Source: Vibrio sp. 99-8-1
GTDB lineage: Bacteria; Pseudomonadota; Gammaproteobacteria; Enterobacterales; Vibrionaceae
Length of the DNA: 64,000 nt
Direction: 5' to 3'
Assembly (NCBI RefSeq): GCF_013114595.1
Contig: NZ_VTXE01000006.1
Span: 1-64,000 of the forward strand
Part shown: positions 1 through 8,686 of the stretch, piece by piece
Layout: each line of letters starts with the position of its first letter
How positions within the stretch are numbered: position 1 is the stretch's first letter
Made by a program: the position numbers and the translations under genes
Notes under the pieces: generated by a model
Told to the model about the DNA's origin: nothing
Databases searched by the model: none
Seen by the model: the letters and a program-made list of their open reading frames with translations, nothing else

Positions 1-40
1 CGGCTTCACGAGCAAATGCTTCTAGAGCTTTCTTATCCAT
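1..40 (-). CDS. Transposase N-terminus, IS256-like (partial, runs off window)
   Basis: Only the first 13 codons are inside the window, reading MDKKALEAFAREA. This resembles the start of IS256-family (mutator-type) transposases of marine gammaproteobacteria, which catalyse cut-and-paste transposition of their own element. The ATG at 40 is preceded by a purine-rich stretch (AAGGATAAGC) that can act as ribosome-binding site. The DDE catalytic core would lie outside the window, so the family call rests on a short peptide and on the repeat-like end at 77-104. Confidence 0.4.
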   Translation of the reverse strand, partial: MDKKALEAFAREA

Positions 41-104
41 GTTGCTTATCCTTAGCCATGACTGGCTTAATTATAAGCAGATACACAAATTAAATTACAG
101 TCTC
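1..104 (-). mobile_element. End of an IS256-family-like insertion sequence (partial)
   Basis: The outer end of an insertion sequence appears to lie here, with the rest beyond the window. What is seen: a transposase-like start at 40 reading leftwards, a 64-bp leader, and at about 77-104 a sequence which on the minus strand begins GAGACTGTAATTTAATTTG. That resembles, from memory, the terminal inverted repeats of IS256-family elements in Vibrio and Shewanella. The other end and a target duplication cannot be seen, so the assignment is inference. Confidence 0.45.
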
Positions 105-172
105 GGATAAAATAGCGAAAGCAGGGCTGGTAAATCAGGGTGGATATTACTAGCCCAAAGGATAAGTACTCG

Positions 173-502
173 CTATAGACACTTTGCCGGTTTTGGTAAG
201 CCTGCTAATTTGGTTGCTTGCTTGGCGGGTCCTTTCCGAAATAAGGTAAATAGATATTTGCTACTTCCCTTTTCTTCACCGTACTCTTTTGCCATCGCTT
301 TTACTAACATTCTAATCGCTGGCGATGTGTTGAATTCTTGATAAAAGTTACGCACGAAGTGGATCACTTCTTTATGCGAATCTGTTACTTCTATTCCCTC
401 TGTCTCGGCCAGTAGAGGGATCATTCCTTCGTCCCAATCATCGACATTAAGTAAATAGCCTTCAGGGTCTGTTGCTATTTGTTTGCCCTTGTACTCGAAC
501 AT
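173..502 (-). CDS. tusE: Sulfurtransferase TusE (DsrC/TusE family)
   Basis: TusE is the last sulfur carrier of the Tus relay: it accepts persulfide sulfur from TusBCD and hands it to MnmA for 2-thiolation of the wobble uridine of tRNAs. The protein has the family hallmarks [14 protein letters not shown] and KGPAKQATK, and the C-terminal arm ends PKPAKCL with the sulfur-carrying cysteine next to last. I use the ATG at 502, giving 109 residues as in Escherichia coli; an in-frame ATG at 514 adds four residues but has no better ribosome-binding site. In E. coli tusE and yccA are also near neighbours, as here. A terminator separates the two genes. Confidence 0.93.
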   Translation of the reverse strand: MFEYKGKQIATDPEGYLLNVDDWDEGMIPLLAETEGIEVTDSHKEVIHFVRNFYQEFNTSPAIRMLVKAMAKEYGEEKGSSKYLFTLFRKGPAKQATKLAGLPKPAKCL

Positions 503-554
503 ATAAATATCCATTGATTTTTTTCAAGAGAATATCGTGTTTTTAGCCAATAAA

Positions 555-579
555 AAAGCCCGGTATTAAACCGGGCTTT
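555..579 (-). terminator. Rho-independent terminator of yccA
   Basis: Perfect 10-bp inverted repeat AAAGCCCGGT / ACCGGGCTTT with a 5-nt loop. On the minus strand it is followed by a T-rich tract, so it ends yccA transcription before tusE. Confidence 0.85.
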
Positions 580-596
580 AAAATAGCAGTAATCAT

Positions 597-1259
597 TTAG
601 TCGTCGTTCATTACACCTAAGATGCTTAGAAGACTAATGAAGATGTTATAAATAGATACATACAAGGTAATCGTTGCAGAGATGTAGTTTGTTTCTCCGC
701 CGCGAATGATGCCTTGAGTTGTTAGCAAAATAGCGCCAGTAGAGAACAGAATAAACATTCCGCTCAATGCCAGAGACAGTACCGGCATTTGCAAGAAGAT
801 ATTTGCAATCACACCAACGACCAGTACAACGAAACCAGCAAGCATCATTCCATTAAGAAATGAAAGGTCACGTTTAGTTGTTAACGCGTATGCCGACGCA
901 GACATAAATGCTAATGCTGTACCACCTAACGCTGTTAAAATAACATCACCCATACCTGCACCGATGTACATGTTAAGGATAGGGCCGATGGTATAACCTA
1001 AGAAACCAGTAAATAGGAAAGTGAATACCAGTCCCATACCGTTATTACGGTTTTTCTCTGTCAAAAACAGTAAGCCATAAAAACCAACCAACATAATGAT
1101 TAGGCCTGGGCGTGGTAGATTAAGTGCCATGGAAAATGCTGCAACAACGGCTGACCATAGTAGCGTCATTGATAGCAAGAAATAAGTGTTGCGTAATACT
1201 TTGTTTGTTTGAATCACGCTTTGTTGTGTAGACGAGCGAGAAACCATTGGACTGTTCAT
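597..1259 (-). CDS. yccA: Bax inhibitor-1/YccA family inner-membrane protein
   Basis: A seven-transmembrane BI-1 family protein of about 220 residues. In E. coli YccA is a substrate and modulator of the FtsH membrane protease. The sequence is almost wholly hydrophobic helices separated by short loops, with the family's charged segment TKRDLSFLNGMM in the middle and a conserved acidic tail. The ATG at 1259 has a good ribosome-binding site (GAGGAAG) seven bases upstream and gives the N-terminus MNSPMVSRSS usual in vibrios; the longer reading from 1271 would need a TTG start lying upstream of that Shine-Dalgarno, so it is rejected. It is a single-gene unit closed by the hairpin at 555-579. Confidence 0.9.
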   Translation of the reverse strand: MNSPMVSRSSTQQSVIQTNKVLRNTYFLLSMTLLWSAVVAAFSMALNLPRPGLIIMLVGFYGLLFLTEKNRNNGMGLVFTFLFTGFLGYTIGPILNMYIGAGMGDVILTALGGTALAFMSASAYALTTKRDLSFLNGMMLAGFVVLVVGVIANIFLQMPVLSLALSGMFILFSTGAILLTTQGIIRGGETNYISATITLYVSIYNIFISLLSILGVMNDD

Positions 1260-1457
1260 AATCTTCCTCAAAATGTAACTGACTAATTACTTAGTGTATA
1301 TATTGGACTGAAAGTTGCATTTTTCAAGTCCTATTTATATAGGAGAATAAGTATTATCCTATATATTGAAAAGGTTAGTTGTTATTGTAGTTGTAACAAA
1401 ATATTTCGTAACCCCAAAATATCATGATATTTTTGAAAACATCATATTTTTGAAAAA

Positions 1458-1474
1458 AGGCAGCTAAGCTGCCT
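1458..1474 (-). terminator. Terminator of the aap operon
   Basis: AGGCAGCT-A-AGCTGCCT inverted repeat just past aapP. Read on the minus strand it is followed by TTTTTT, a standard intrinsic terminator for aapJQMP. Confidence 0.85.
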
Positions 1475-1498
1475 CATCTCTATTGTGATGCACTTTAA

Positions 1499-2248
1499 TC
1501 AATGACTCAAGATTTGACTCAAGAAGTTTTGAGTTCGATCCGATTGTGGATTTTCAAAGAAGTCTACAGGGTTGTTTTCTTCAATGATCTCTCCTGCATC
1601 CATAAAAATAACCCTATCTGCCACCTCTTTGGCGAAACCCATTTCATGCGTGACACATAGCATGGTCATGCCTTCCTCCGCGAGCTCAACCATAACGTCA
1701 AGCACTTCTCTCACCATTTCTGGGTCAAGTGCTGAGGTAGGCTCATCAAATAGCATGATCTGAGGGTTCATACATAGTGAGCGAGCAATAGCAACACGCT
1801 GTTGTTGACCACCTGAAAGCTGGCCGGGGAATTTTTCGGCCTGATCTGGAATTTTAACGCGTTCTAGATATTTCATAGCAATTTTTTCCGCTTCTTCCTT
1901 AGGCATTTTCTTTACCCAGATAGGTGCAAGCGTACAGTTTTCTAAAACGGTCAGATGAGGAAACAAATTAAAGTGCTGGAAACACATCCCAACCTCTTTC
2001 CTTACTGCTTCAATATTCTTAAGATCTTCCGTCAGTTCGTTATCTGCTACAACAATCTTTCCTTTTTGATGCTCTTCTAAACGGTTAATACAACGAATCA
2101 TAGTTGATTTACCGGAACCAGAAGGGCCACAAATAACGATTTTTTCACCTTTCTTAACTTTTAAATTAATGTTTTTAAGCACGTGGAACTCACCGTACCA
2201 CTTATTCATATCTTCTAATCGAATTACGTAATCTTGTTGCTGCGTCAT
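1499..2248 (-). CDS. aapP: General L-amino acid ABC importer, ATPase AapP
   Basis: ATP-binding subunit of a polar amino-acid importer. Walker [10 protein letters not shown] is at residues 41-49, the signature LSGGQQQR at about 143-150, and Walker B LFDEP followed by the D-loop SALD at about 166-175. Length (249 residues) is normal for the family. It is the last gene of a minus-strand operon aapJ-aapQ-aapM-aapP, a subunit set that matches the Aap/Bzt type with two distinct permeases. The start at 2248 follows AAGGACG. The closely similar GlnQ/GltL ATPases are hard to separate by sequence alone; the call rests on the neighbouring long AapQ/AapM permeases. Confidence 0.92.
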   Translation of the reverse strand: MTQQQDYVIRLEDMNKWYGEFHVLKNINLKVKKGEKIVICGPSGSGKSTMIRCINRLEEHQKGKIVVADNELTEDLKNIEAVRKEVGMCFQHFNLFPHLTVLENCTLAPIWVKKMPKEEAEKIAMKYLERVKIPDQAEKFPGQLSGGQQQRVAIARSLCMNPQIMLFDEPTSALDPEMVREVLDVMVELAEEGMTMLCVTHEMGFAKEVADRVIFMDAGEIIEENNPVDFFENPQSDRTQNFLSQILSH

Positions 2249-2269
2249 AATACGTCCTTGAATTCTTAA

Positions 2270-3367
2270 CTATCGTTTGTGACCGGTGTGGAGTTTGTTT
2301 TCTAGCCAAATCGAGTATCTCGACATACCAAAACAGAACACCCAGAACACTAACGCGACAAATACATAACTTTCTATGGCAAAACCTAACCACTCAGGGT
2401 CGGTGTTCGCCGCTTGACCTATACCTAACACGTCAAACATACCAATTATTAATACCAAACTGGTGTCTTTGAACAAACCAATAAAGGTATTTACAATCGA
2501 TGGAATGGTAATTTTCAATGCTTGAGGAAGAATGATTAAACCCATTTTCTTCCAGTAGCTTAAGCCCAACGCATCGGCTGCTTCATACTGTCCTTTTGGA
2601 ATAGCTTGCAAGCCACCGCGAATAACTTCTGCCATATAAGCAGCACTGAACATGACAACGCCAATTAACGCTCTAACTAATTTATCCGTTTCAGATCCTT
2701 CAGATAAGAACAGAGGCAACATAACCGATGCCATAAATAGAACGGTAATCAGAGGTACGCCACGCCATACTTCAATGTAGGTGGTACACATACTTCGAAT
2801 GATTGGCATTTCAGAGCGTCTTCCTAGCGCTAATGCGACGCCGATTGGAAGGGAAACAACGATACCAACAATCGCGATAATTAAGGTTACTAGAAGGCCT
2901 CCCCATTTGTGAGTCTCGACGACTTCTAGACCAAATATGCCGCCGTATAAAAGAGCGGTAATGATAAAGGGATAAACATTAACAAAAAACAGCCAGATCC
3001 AAGTCCGCTTAGGCGTTTTTTCGTACATAAGTGCTGCGACAAATAGTGCTAATGTTGCGTAAAACAGGCGAGGGCGCCACAGTTCAGCTTCAGGATAGAA
3101 GCCATACATAAACTGATCCCATCGAACGCTAATAAATACCCAACATGCCCCGTCACGGCTACAAGCATCTCGAGTTGTACCAATCCAATCAGCGTTAACA
3201 AATGCCCAGCCAACAATAGACCAAATCATGCTGATGGCGAGGTAACCAAGTATCAGGGTAACGATGCTATTGATTGGACCGTTAAATAAATTTTTCCTAA
3301 GCCAACTCACTAAACCAACGGTATTCGAAGGGGGTGGGAGGTCAGGTTGAAATTGATGCACTTTCAT
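2270..3367 (-). CDS. aapM: General L-amino acid ABC importer, permease AapM
   Basis: Inner-membrane permease of 365 residues, longer than the usual 220-250-residue His/Glu permeases because it has extra N-terminal membrane helices; this is characteristic of AapM/BztC. The C-terminal half carries the EAA-type coupling loop (EAADALGLSYWKKMGLIILPQA) that docks on AapP, and an N-terminal region with helices and a long periplasmic loop containing two cysteines. The start at 3367 has GGAGAG upstream. Only two bases separate it from the end of aapQ, so the two are almost certainly translated from one message. The partner permease is AapQ. Confidence 0.92.
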   Translation of the reverse strand: MKVHQFQPDLPPPSNTVGLVSWLRKNLFNGPINSIVTLILGYLAISMIWSIVGWAFVNADWIGTTRDACSRDGACWVFISVRWDQFMYGFYPEAELWRPRLFYATLALFVAALMYEKTPKRTWIWLFFVNVYPFIITALLYGGIFGLEVVETHKWGGLLVTLIIAIVGIVVSLPIGVALALGRRSEMPIIRSMCTTYIEVWRGVPLITVLFMASVMLPLFLSEGSETDKLVRALIGVVMFSAAYMAEVIRGGLQAIPKGQYEAADALGLSYWKKMGLIILPQALKITIPSIVNTFIGLFKDTSLVLIIGMFDVLGIGQAANTDPEWLGFAIESYVFVALVFWVFCFGMSRYSIWLENKLHTGHKR

Positions 3368-3369
3368 CG

Positions 3370-4575
3370 TTATCTCTCCACTAAGGCTACTTTTCGGTTA
3401 TATATATTCATCAGCGCAGAGGTAACGAGGCTGAGAGTAAGATATACCGCCATGGTCATTGCGATGATTTCAATCGCTTGACCTGTCTGGTTTAGGGTCG
3501 TTCCTGCAAATACGGAAACTAAATCTGGATAACCAATCGCCATTGCTAATGATGAGTTTTTAGTTAAGTTTAAGTATTGGCTGGTTAGTGGTGGAATAAT
3601 TATGCGCAATGCTTGTGGTATGACAATGAGCTTAAGTGTTCTATTTCGAGGCAAACCTAAAGACATTGCGGCTTCTGTTTGTCCATGGTTCACGGCATTG
3701 ATACCGGAACGAACTATTTCCGCGATGAAGGAGGCCGTGTATATACTTAATGCCAAAAGTAACGCTGCTAGTTCGGGTAAAATACTGATACCACCACGGA
3801 AGTTAAATCCTTTTAGTACTGGAAGTTCAGCAGAGATTGGTGAACCAGCCATGAAATAAACCACGGTTGGAAAGAGAATGCATAACAGTAGTACAACACG
3901 CCCAATTGGAAGTTGCTGTCCGGTTAGCTTTTGTCGGTTTTTTGCCCAAATATTAATAAATATTGTCGCAACAACGCCAATTAAAAATGTTGCTACAACA
4001 AAACCACTTCCTTGTTCAAACACTGGCGCCGGAAAGTAAAGACCACGTACATTGAGGAAAATAGCTTCACCTAGGCTCATACTATCTCTGGCGGAAGGGA
4101 GGGCTTGTAATACAGCAAAATACCAAAAGAATATCTGTAGTAATAATGGAATATTTCGGAAAATTTCAATATATACAGCGGCTAGACGACTTACCAACCA
4201 GTTAGAAGATAATCTCGCTATACCAACGGTAAAACCAACGACCGTGGCGAGAATAATACCTAAGAAAGATACTAAGGCGGTGTTGAGGAGGCCAATGATG
4301 AATGTTCGACCATAAGAGAATGTTTCATCATATTCTACCAGCGTTAAACCTATGCCAAACCCGGCTTCTTGACTCAAGAAATCAAAGCCTGTCGCAATAC
4401 CTCGAGCTTCAAGGTTACTTAATGCATTATTTACAATGGTATAAAAAAAGTAACTTAGAGCCAGTATCGCAATAAGTTGAAAGACGACAGATCGAAACGT
4501 AGGGTTATACAGGAGGTTGGTGTTTTTGGGTACCAAAGATGTTGAATCTGGTACATTTGTATTAGTGGGTTTCAT
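3370..4575 (-). CDS. aapQ: General L-amino acid ABC importer, permease AapQ
   Basis: The second, larger permease (401 residues) of the Aap importer. It has an N-terminal hydrophobic segment, a long loop, and a C-terminal transport domain with the EAA motif EAAMSLGLPRNRTLKLIVIPQ that contacts AapP. The long insertion between early helices fits AapQ/BztB rather than HisQ-type proteins. It follows aapJ after a 65-bp gap containing a strong hairpin (4608-4625), the usual arrangement when a binding protein must be made in excess over its membrane partners. Confidence 0.92.
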   Translation of the reverse strand: MKPTNTNVPDSTSLVPKNTNLLYNPTFRSVVFQLIAILALSYFFYTIVNNALSNLEARGIATGFDFLSQEAGFGIGLTLVEYDETFSYGRTFIIGLLNTALVSFLGIILATVVGFTVGIARLSSNWLVSRLAAVYIEIFRNIPLLLQIFFWYFAVLQALPSARDSMSLGEAIFLNVRGLYFPAPVFEQGSGFVVATFLIGVVATIFINIWAKNRQKLTGQQLPIGRVVLLLCILFPTVVYFMAGSPISAELPVLKGFNFRGGISILPELAALLLALSIYTASFIAEIVRSGINAVNHGQTEAAMSLGLPRNRTLKLIVIPQALRIIIPPLTSQYLNLTKNSSLAMAIGYPDLVSVFAGTTLNQTGQAIEIIAMTMAVYLTLSLVTSALMNIYNRKVALVER

Positions 4576-4607
4576 ACAGCTTTAACCTCAAAAATTCATT
4601 GAATAAA

Positions 4608-4625
4608 GGGCGGTTTTCACCGCCC
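4608..4625 (-). terminator. Intercistronic hairpin between aapJ and aapQ
   Basis: GGGCGGT-TTTC-ACCGCCC, 7-bp GC-rich stem, placed just after aapJ. The T-tract after it on the minus strand is weak (TTTATT), so it probably acts as a partial terminator or 3'-end stabiliser that leaves more aapJ than aapQMP message. Confidence 0.6.
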
Positions 4626-4640
4626 ATCACTACTATCCAA

Positions 4641-5774
4641 TTAACGAATTGGTGGAGCGTACATGAAGCCACCATTGTTCCATAAGGCATTAACGCCTCG
4701 AGAAATCTTAAGTGGAGATCCTTCACCTACAGTTGCATCAAATAGCTCACCGTAGTTACCTACTTGTTTAATTACCTGATAACCCCAGTCATCACTGATA
4801 CCAAGAGCTTTACCTTTTGGTCCGTCAACGCCTAAGATACGTTTGATGTTAGGATCTTTCGACTTCAACATTTCATCCGCATTTTGTGATGAAATACCAT
4901 ACTCTTCAGCATTAATCATGGCTGAAAGTGTCCACTTAGCAATGTTGAACCACTGATCATCGCCTTGACGAACAACTGGGCCTAGCGGCTCTTTTGAGAT
5001 GATCTCTGGTAGAACTACTGCTGAGCTTGGATCTTTCAAGTTAAGGCGAAGTGCATATAGACCAGACTGATCGGTAGTTAGCACGTCACAACGTCCTGAA
5101 TCAAACCCTTTCGATGTTTGAGCTGCTGTATCGAATACAACTGGCTTATAAGACATATTATTGTTGCGGAAGTAGTCTGCTAAGTTAAGTTCAGTTGTCG
5201 TTCCTGACTGCACACATACTGATGCGCCATCAAGTTCTTTCGCACTCTTAAGACCAAGTCCTTTATTTACCATGAAGCCTTGACCATCATAATAAGTTAC
5301 CCCAACAAAGTTTAATCCTAGTGCGGTATCACGATGAAGAGTCCAAGTTGTATTTCGAGAAAGAATATCAATTTCACCAGATTGAAGAGCGGTAAAGCGT
5401 TCTTTTGCGGTAAGAGGGACATACTTAACTTTCGTTTTGTCGCCAAGTACTGCAGCCGCGAGAGCCTGACAGTAGGCAACGTCAATGCCTTCCCACTCAC
5501 CTTTAGAGTTAGGGTTAGAGAAGCCAGGTAGACCTGTACTCACGCCACACGTCAAGTAGTCTTTAGATTCGACTTTAGACAGCGTACCTTCAGATGATGA
5601 CGCGACTGCAGCAGGAGCAGCAGTGCTAGCGCTAGATTGGCTTTTCATTTCTTCGATTTGTTTTTCAAGAGCGCTAATACGATCCTTATCAGCTTGACTA
5701 CTGGTTTCTCCACATCCCGCTAATGCAAGCAGTACTGCAGACGAAATTAAACCGATTTTAATCTTAGATTGCAT
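4641..5774 (-). CDS. aapJ: Amino acid-binding protein AapJ, predicted lipoprotein form
   Basis: Solute-binding protein of the Aap importer and the first gene of its operon. The SBP_bac_3 domain starts near residue 70 (YLTCGVSTGLPGF) and runs to the C-terminus, with the AapJ-type signature GDKTKVKYVPLTAKERFTAL and a cysteine pair. The N-terminus is odd: a lipobox LALAGC puts a lipid-modified cysteine at residue 21, followed by a short predicted coiled coil (about 31-45) and an Ala/Ser-rich linker to about 65. Rhizobial AapJ is a free periplasmic protein as far as I know, so this one looks membrane-tethered. The ATG at 5774 is preceded by AGGGATATT. Confidence 0.9.
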   Translation of the reverse strand: MQSKIKIGLISSAVLLALAGCGETSSQADKDRISALEKQIEEMKSQSSASTAAPAAVASSSEGTLSKVESKDYLTCGVSTGLPGFSNPNSKGEWEGIDVAYCQALAAAVLGDKTKVKYVPLTAKERFTALQSGEIDILSRNTTWTLHRDTALGLNFVGVTYYDGQGFMVNKGLGLKSAKELDGASVCVQSGTTTELNLADYFRNNNMSYKPVVFDTAAQTSKGFDSGRCDVLTTDQSGLYALRLNLKDPSSAVVLPEIISKEPLGPVVRQGDDQWFNIAKWTLSAMINAEEYGISSQNADEMLKSKDPNIKRILGVDGPKGKALGISDDWGYQVIKQVGNYGELFDATVGEGSPLKISRGVNALWNNGGFMYAPPIR

Positions 5775-6151
5775 ATAATATCCCTATCTTATGTTTGAGC
5801 TAACTTACTCTTACGGACAAAGCACCCATTTAGTATGTTGTTAGGTGCATTAAGTTAATTGCGTTAGTATTGTCTAATTTGTTGAGCGCGATTCTTAACT
5901 GACATTAGAATGACGAAATGTAGCATATTTGTAAATAGTGCAATGGTGTCACTCATAGTGCATCTCGTTGTTTAGTCTGAATATGGAGCTATTTGTAGAC
6001 ATATATGCTGCTTTATTGCGATAAATTAACGGGGATATCTGCAATGAAACGGAAATTTAATAGTTAATAGTTTCAAATGTAAACATTGTGTTAATTTTAT
6101 GCCCGATTTTGGTGCGAAACCTTCTAGTTATGATGGAGTATTAAGAGCAAG
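5775..6151. other. Divergent promoter region aapJ / siroheme gene
   Basis: 377 bp between two divergent genes, AT-rich, no convincing open frame. It must hold the promoters of the aap operon (minus) and the siroheme gene (plus). I could not identify a sigma-54 or NtrC-type site with confidence. Confidence 0.5.
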
Positions 6152-7096
6152 ATGCAGTATTTTCCACTTTTTTATGATTTAAATGGTAAGAATGTCTTGG
6201 TTGTTGGCGGTGGTGATGTGGCCACACGTAAAGTGGATATGCTAGTGAGGGCGGGGGCTAGAGTGACGATTGTTTCACCTCAGTTAACATCTTCTCTGCA
6301 TGAACTTGTTGATTCAGGCGTTTGTCAGTGGCTAAGTCAACCTTACTCATCTGATCTGATGACGGGTTTTGTTCAAGCTTGGGCTGCGACTGATGACTCA
6401 GAACTGAATCACGAAGTGCATAAAAATGCCAAAAGTAGTGGGGTAATGGTTAATGTCGTGGATGACAAACCTTATTGTGATTTTATTACTCCATCTGTGG
6501 TGAATAGGGGGAGAATTCAAGTTGCAATTTCTAGTGGAGGCGCCTCTCCTGTACTGGTACGAAATATAAGAAAAAAGATTGAGATGCTGCTAGAGCAGAA
6601 TATCTCTCTATACGCAGAATATGCTGCAAGAAAACGACAAGAGATTCAGGACGAATTTGTGACGGTTGCTGAACGGAGAGCATTTTGGGAACGATTTTTT
6701 GACGATAAATCAATAAGTTTAGTGAGCACAGAGCAAGAGCTTGATGAGATATATTATCGAGTGTTACAAGGCAAAATAAAAGAGACAGTGTCACATAATT
6801 GGATAGAGTTTGGTGAAGATGTTGAACTGATTTCTATCAAGACTTTACGAATAATGCAGCTTGCAGACATTGTCTATTACCCAACGTCGTGTCCATTTGA
6901 CTTTGTTGACCTGTGTAGGCGAGATGCGGATAGAGTCGAGTATCAGGATTTGCAACAGCTTTCCGAGTTGTTGACGAAAAAATGCTCTGAGGAAATGCGA
7001 CAAATATGCATATTTATCCCAAAAGGTGACTTGGATGTTGATGATCTTAAAGGTATTAACCGTTTAAATAATAACCTGTTTAAGGTTGTAGGTTAG
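6152..7096 (+). CDS. Siroheme synthase (CysG N-terminal type) with an eroded methyltransferase tail
   Basis: The N-terminal about 210 residues match the SIRO/Met8/CysG-B module: NAD-binding GGGDVATRK at 19-27, the aspartate region NVVDD near 101-105, and ISSGGASPVL at 126-135, followed by the dimerisation region. This module oxidises precorrin-2 to sirohydrochlorin and inserts iron to give siroheme for sulfite and nitrite reductases. Residues about 217-266 still resemble the beginning of a uroporphyrinogen-III methyltransferase (VELISIKTLR, ADIVYY, DLCRRDADRV), but its glycine-rich SAM motif is lost and the remaining roughly 190 residues of that domain are missing. It therefore probably lacks methylase activity. 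Length 314 against about 457 for full CysG. The pairing hairpin at 7094-7114 closes it. Confidence 0.85.
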   Translation: MQYFPLFYDLNGKNVLVVGGGDVATRKVDMLVRAGARVTIVSPQLTSSLHELVDSGVCQWLSQPYSSDLMTGFVQAWAATDDSELNHEVHKNAKSSGVMVNVVDDKPYCDFITPSVVNRGRIQVAISSGGASPVLVRNIRKKIEMLLEQNISLYAEYAARKRQEIQDEFVTVAERRAFWERFFDDKSISLVSTEQELDEIYYRVLQGKIKETVSHNWIEFGEDVELISIKTLRIMQLADIVYYPTSCPFDFVDLCRRDADRVEYQDLQQLSELLTKKCSEEMRQICIFIPKGDLDVDDLKGINRLNNNLFKVVG

Positions 7097-7114
7097 GGAA
7101 GCGAGGCTTCCCTA
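7094..7114. terminator. Hairpin between convergent siroheme gene and yajQ
   Basis: TAGGGAAGC-GAG-GCTTCCCTA, 9-bp stem that includes the TAG stop of the siroheme gene. No long T-run on either side, so termination strength is uncertain. Confidence 0.5.
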
Positions 7115-7137
7115 GATGTGCACTTATCAACGATTTA

Positions 7138-7620
7138 TTAGTCTCTAAAGTTGTCAAACTGGAACGGTTGGCCGAGTTCAGTTTCTTTAATTAGTGCGAT
7201 TGCTGTTTGTAAGTCGTCACGTTTTTTGCCAGTGACTCGCACTTTATCACCTTGTATTGAAGCTTGAACTTTTAGTTTGGCGTCTTTTAGTGCCTTAACC
7301 AATTTCTTAGCAACCGGTGTTTCGATTCCCTGCTTGAACTGAACGTCTTGATACCAGTTTTTACCAGACTGATCTTTGTCTTTAGATTCCATTGCTGAGG
7401 CATCAACACCTCGCTTAGCGAGATTCGCACGCAAGATATCCAGCATTTGTCTTAGCTGAAAGTCATCTTGTGCCGCGAGCTTTACCGTTTCGTCTTTCAA
7501 CTCAAAACTGGCTTCAACGTTACGAAAATCAAAACGAGTAGATAGCTCACGGTTTGAATTATCGACAGCATTTTTTAGTTCAACTAAATCGATTTCCGAA
7601 ATAACATCAAAAGATGGCAT
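7138..7620 (-). CDS. yajQ: YajQ family nucleotide-binding protein
   Basis: Member of the YajQ/UPF0234 family, small cytosolic proteins with two ferredoxin-like folds; homologues bind nucleic acids or nucleotides, and in Xanthomonas one binds cyclic di-GMP. The protein is 160 residues, with the conserved start [19 protein letters not shown], the middle [18 protein letters not shown] and the C-terminal [11 protein letters not shown] and [10 protein letters not shown]. It lies 10 bases after the aroH-like gene on the same strand and its ribosome-binding site AGGAG overlaps that gene's stop codon, so the two are translationally close. The specific ligand in this organism is unknown. Confidence 0.92.
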   Translation of the reverse strand: MPSFDVISEIDLVELKNAVDNSNRELSTRFDFRNVEASFELKDETVKLAAQDDFQLRQMLDILRANLAKRGVDASAMESKDKDQSGKNWYQDVQFKQGIETPVAKKLVKALKDAKLKVQASIQGDKVRVTGKKRDDLQTAIALIKETELGQPFQFDNFRD

Positions 7621-7630
7621 AGTTTTACTC

Positions 7631-8686
7631 CTATTTATTTACGCTTTTTATCGCATCTGCCAGCTCATCGAGCATAGACACAGTATCTTGCCAGCTTAGG
7701 CAAGGATCGGTTATGGATTTTCCATAGGTTAATGAAGAGAGGTCATCCATTGGTTGATTTCCTTCTTCTATAAAGCTTTCAGCCATAATGCCAGCGATAT
7801 TCTGGCTACCAGAACGAATTTGCTGACAGATATCTTTGGCGACATCCAATTGTTTACGATGCTGTTTTTCGCAATTAGCGTGACTAAAGTCGACCACTAG
7901 CCTCTCTGGCAAATTAAATTCTGCCAATCTATCGCATGCGGAACGAATGGATGATTGATCGAAATTAGGGCCCGTGTCACCGCCTCTAAGAATAACATGT
8001 CCCCATGGATTACCGCTGGTGCGATATACGGTCATACGGCCATTTTTATCTGGAGAGTAGAAATAGTGGCTAGCATGAGAAGCACGGATAGCATCTATGG
8101 CTGTTTTTACATTACCATTGGTACCGTTCTTAAATCCTACAGGACAAGAAAGAGCCGATGCCATTTCTCGGTGTATTTGAGACTCAGTCGTTCTTGCTCC
8201 AATCGCGCCCCATGTGATCAAGTCGGCAATATATTGTCCGGTGATCATATCTAAAAATTCAGTCGCTGTTGCGAGGCCAAGTTTATTGATATCTAGTAAC
8301 AATTTACGGGCTCTATTTAAGCCAGTTTCTAAGGCATAGGAGCCATCTAGATTTGGGTCGGTAATGAGTCCCTTCCAACCAACAACAGTACGCGGTTTTT
8401 CAAAATAACTACGCATAACAATAAATAGTTCGTCAGAGTAGTTGTCTTGGATATCCGCTAATCGACGAGCGTAATCTAAAGCAGCATCAGTGTCGTGTAT
8501 TGAGCAAGGACCAACGATCACTAACAAGCGATTGTCGTGGCCGTTTAATATTTTGTCTATTTGCTTACGAGAATATTCGATTCTTTCTGCAACATCATCG
8601 GTAATCGGGTGTTGAGCAACTAGTTCTGCTGGAGTGGGCATCGGCCCGAGTGGCTGAGTTCTCAGCTCATCAGTTTTTAATGGCAT
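7631..8686 (-). CDS. aroH: 3-deoxy-7-phosphoheptulonate synthase (class I, AroH-like)
   Basis: Catalyses condensation of phosphoenolpyruvate and erythrose 4-phosphate, the first step of the shikimate pathway. Class I (AroFGH) features are clear: KTDELRT at the start, the GPCSIHD motif, [28 protein letters not shown], and SHANC near the metal site. The length of 351 and the TDELRT start resemble tryptophan-sensitive AroH of E. coli more than AroG or AroF, but feedback specificity cannot be read safely from sequence. No clear TrpR operator or TyrR box pair was found upstream. It is followed by yajQ. Confidence 0.88.
   Translation of the reverse strand: MPLKTDELRTQPLGPMPTPAELVAQHPITDDVAERIEYSRKQIDKILNGHDNRLLVIVGPCSIHDTDAALDYARRLADIQDNYSDELFIVMRSYFEKPRTVVGWKGLITDPNLDGSYALETGLNRARKLLLDINKLGLATATEFLDMITGQYIADLITWGAIGARTTESQIHREMASALSCPVGFKNGTNGNVKTAIDAIRASHASHYFYSPDKNGRMTVYRTSGNPWGHVILRGGDTGPNFDQSSIRSACDRLAEFNLPERLVVDFSHANCEKQHRKQLDVAKDICQQIRSGSQNIAGIMAESFIEEGNQPMDDLSSLTYGKSITDPCLSWQDTVSMLDELADAIKSVNK

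Noticed and set aside
6782..6794. matS-like 13-mer GAGACAGTGTCAC
   Set aside because: 12 of 13 match, but inside a coding sequence with no link to the terminus organiser; one such hit by chance is expected.
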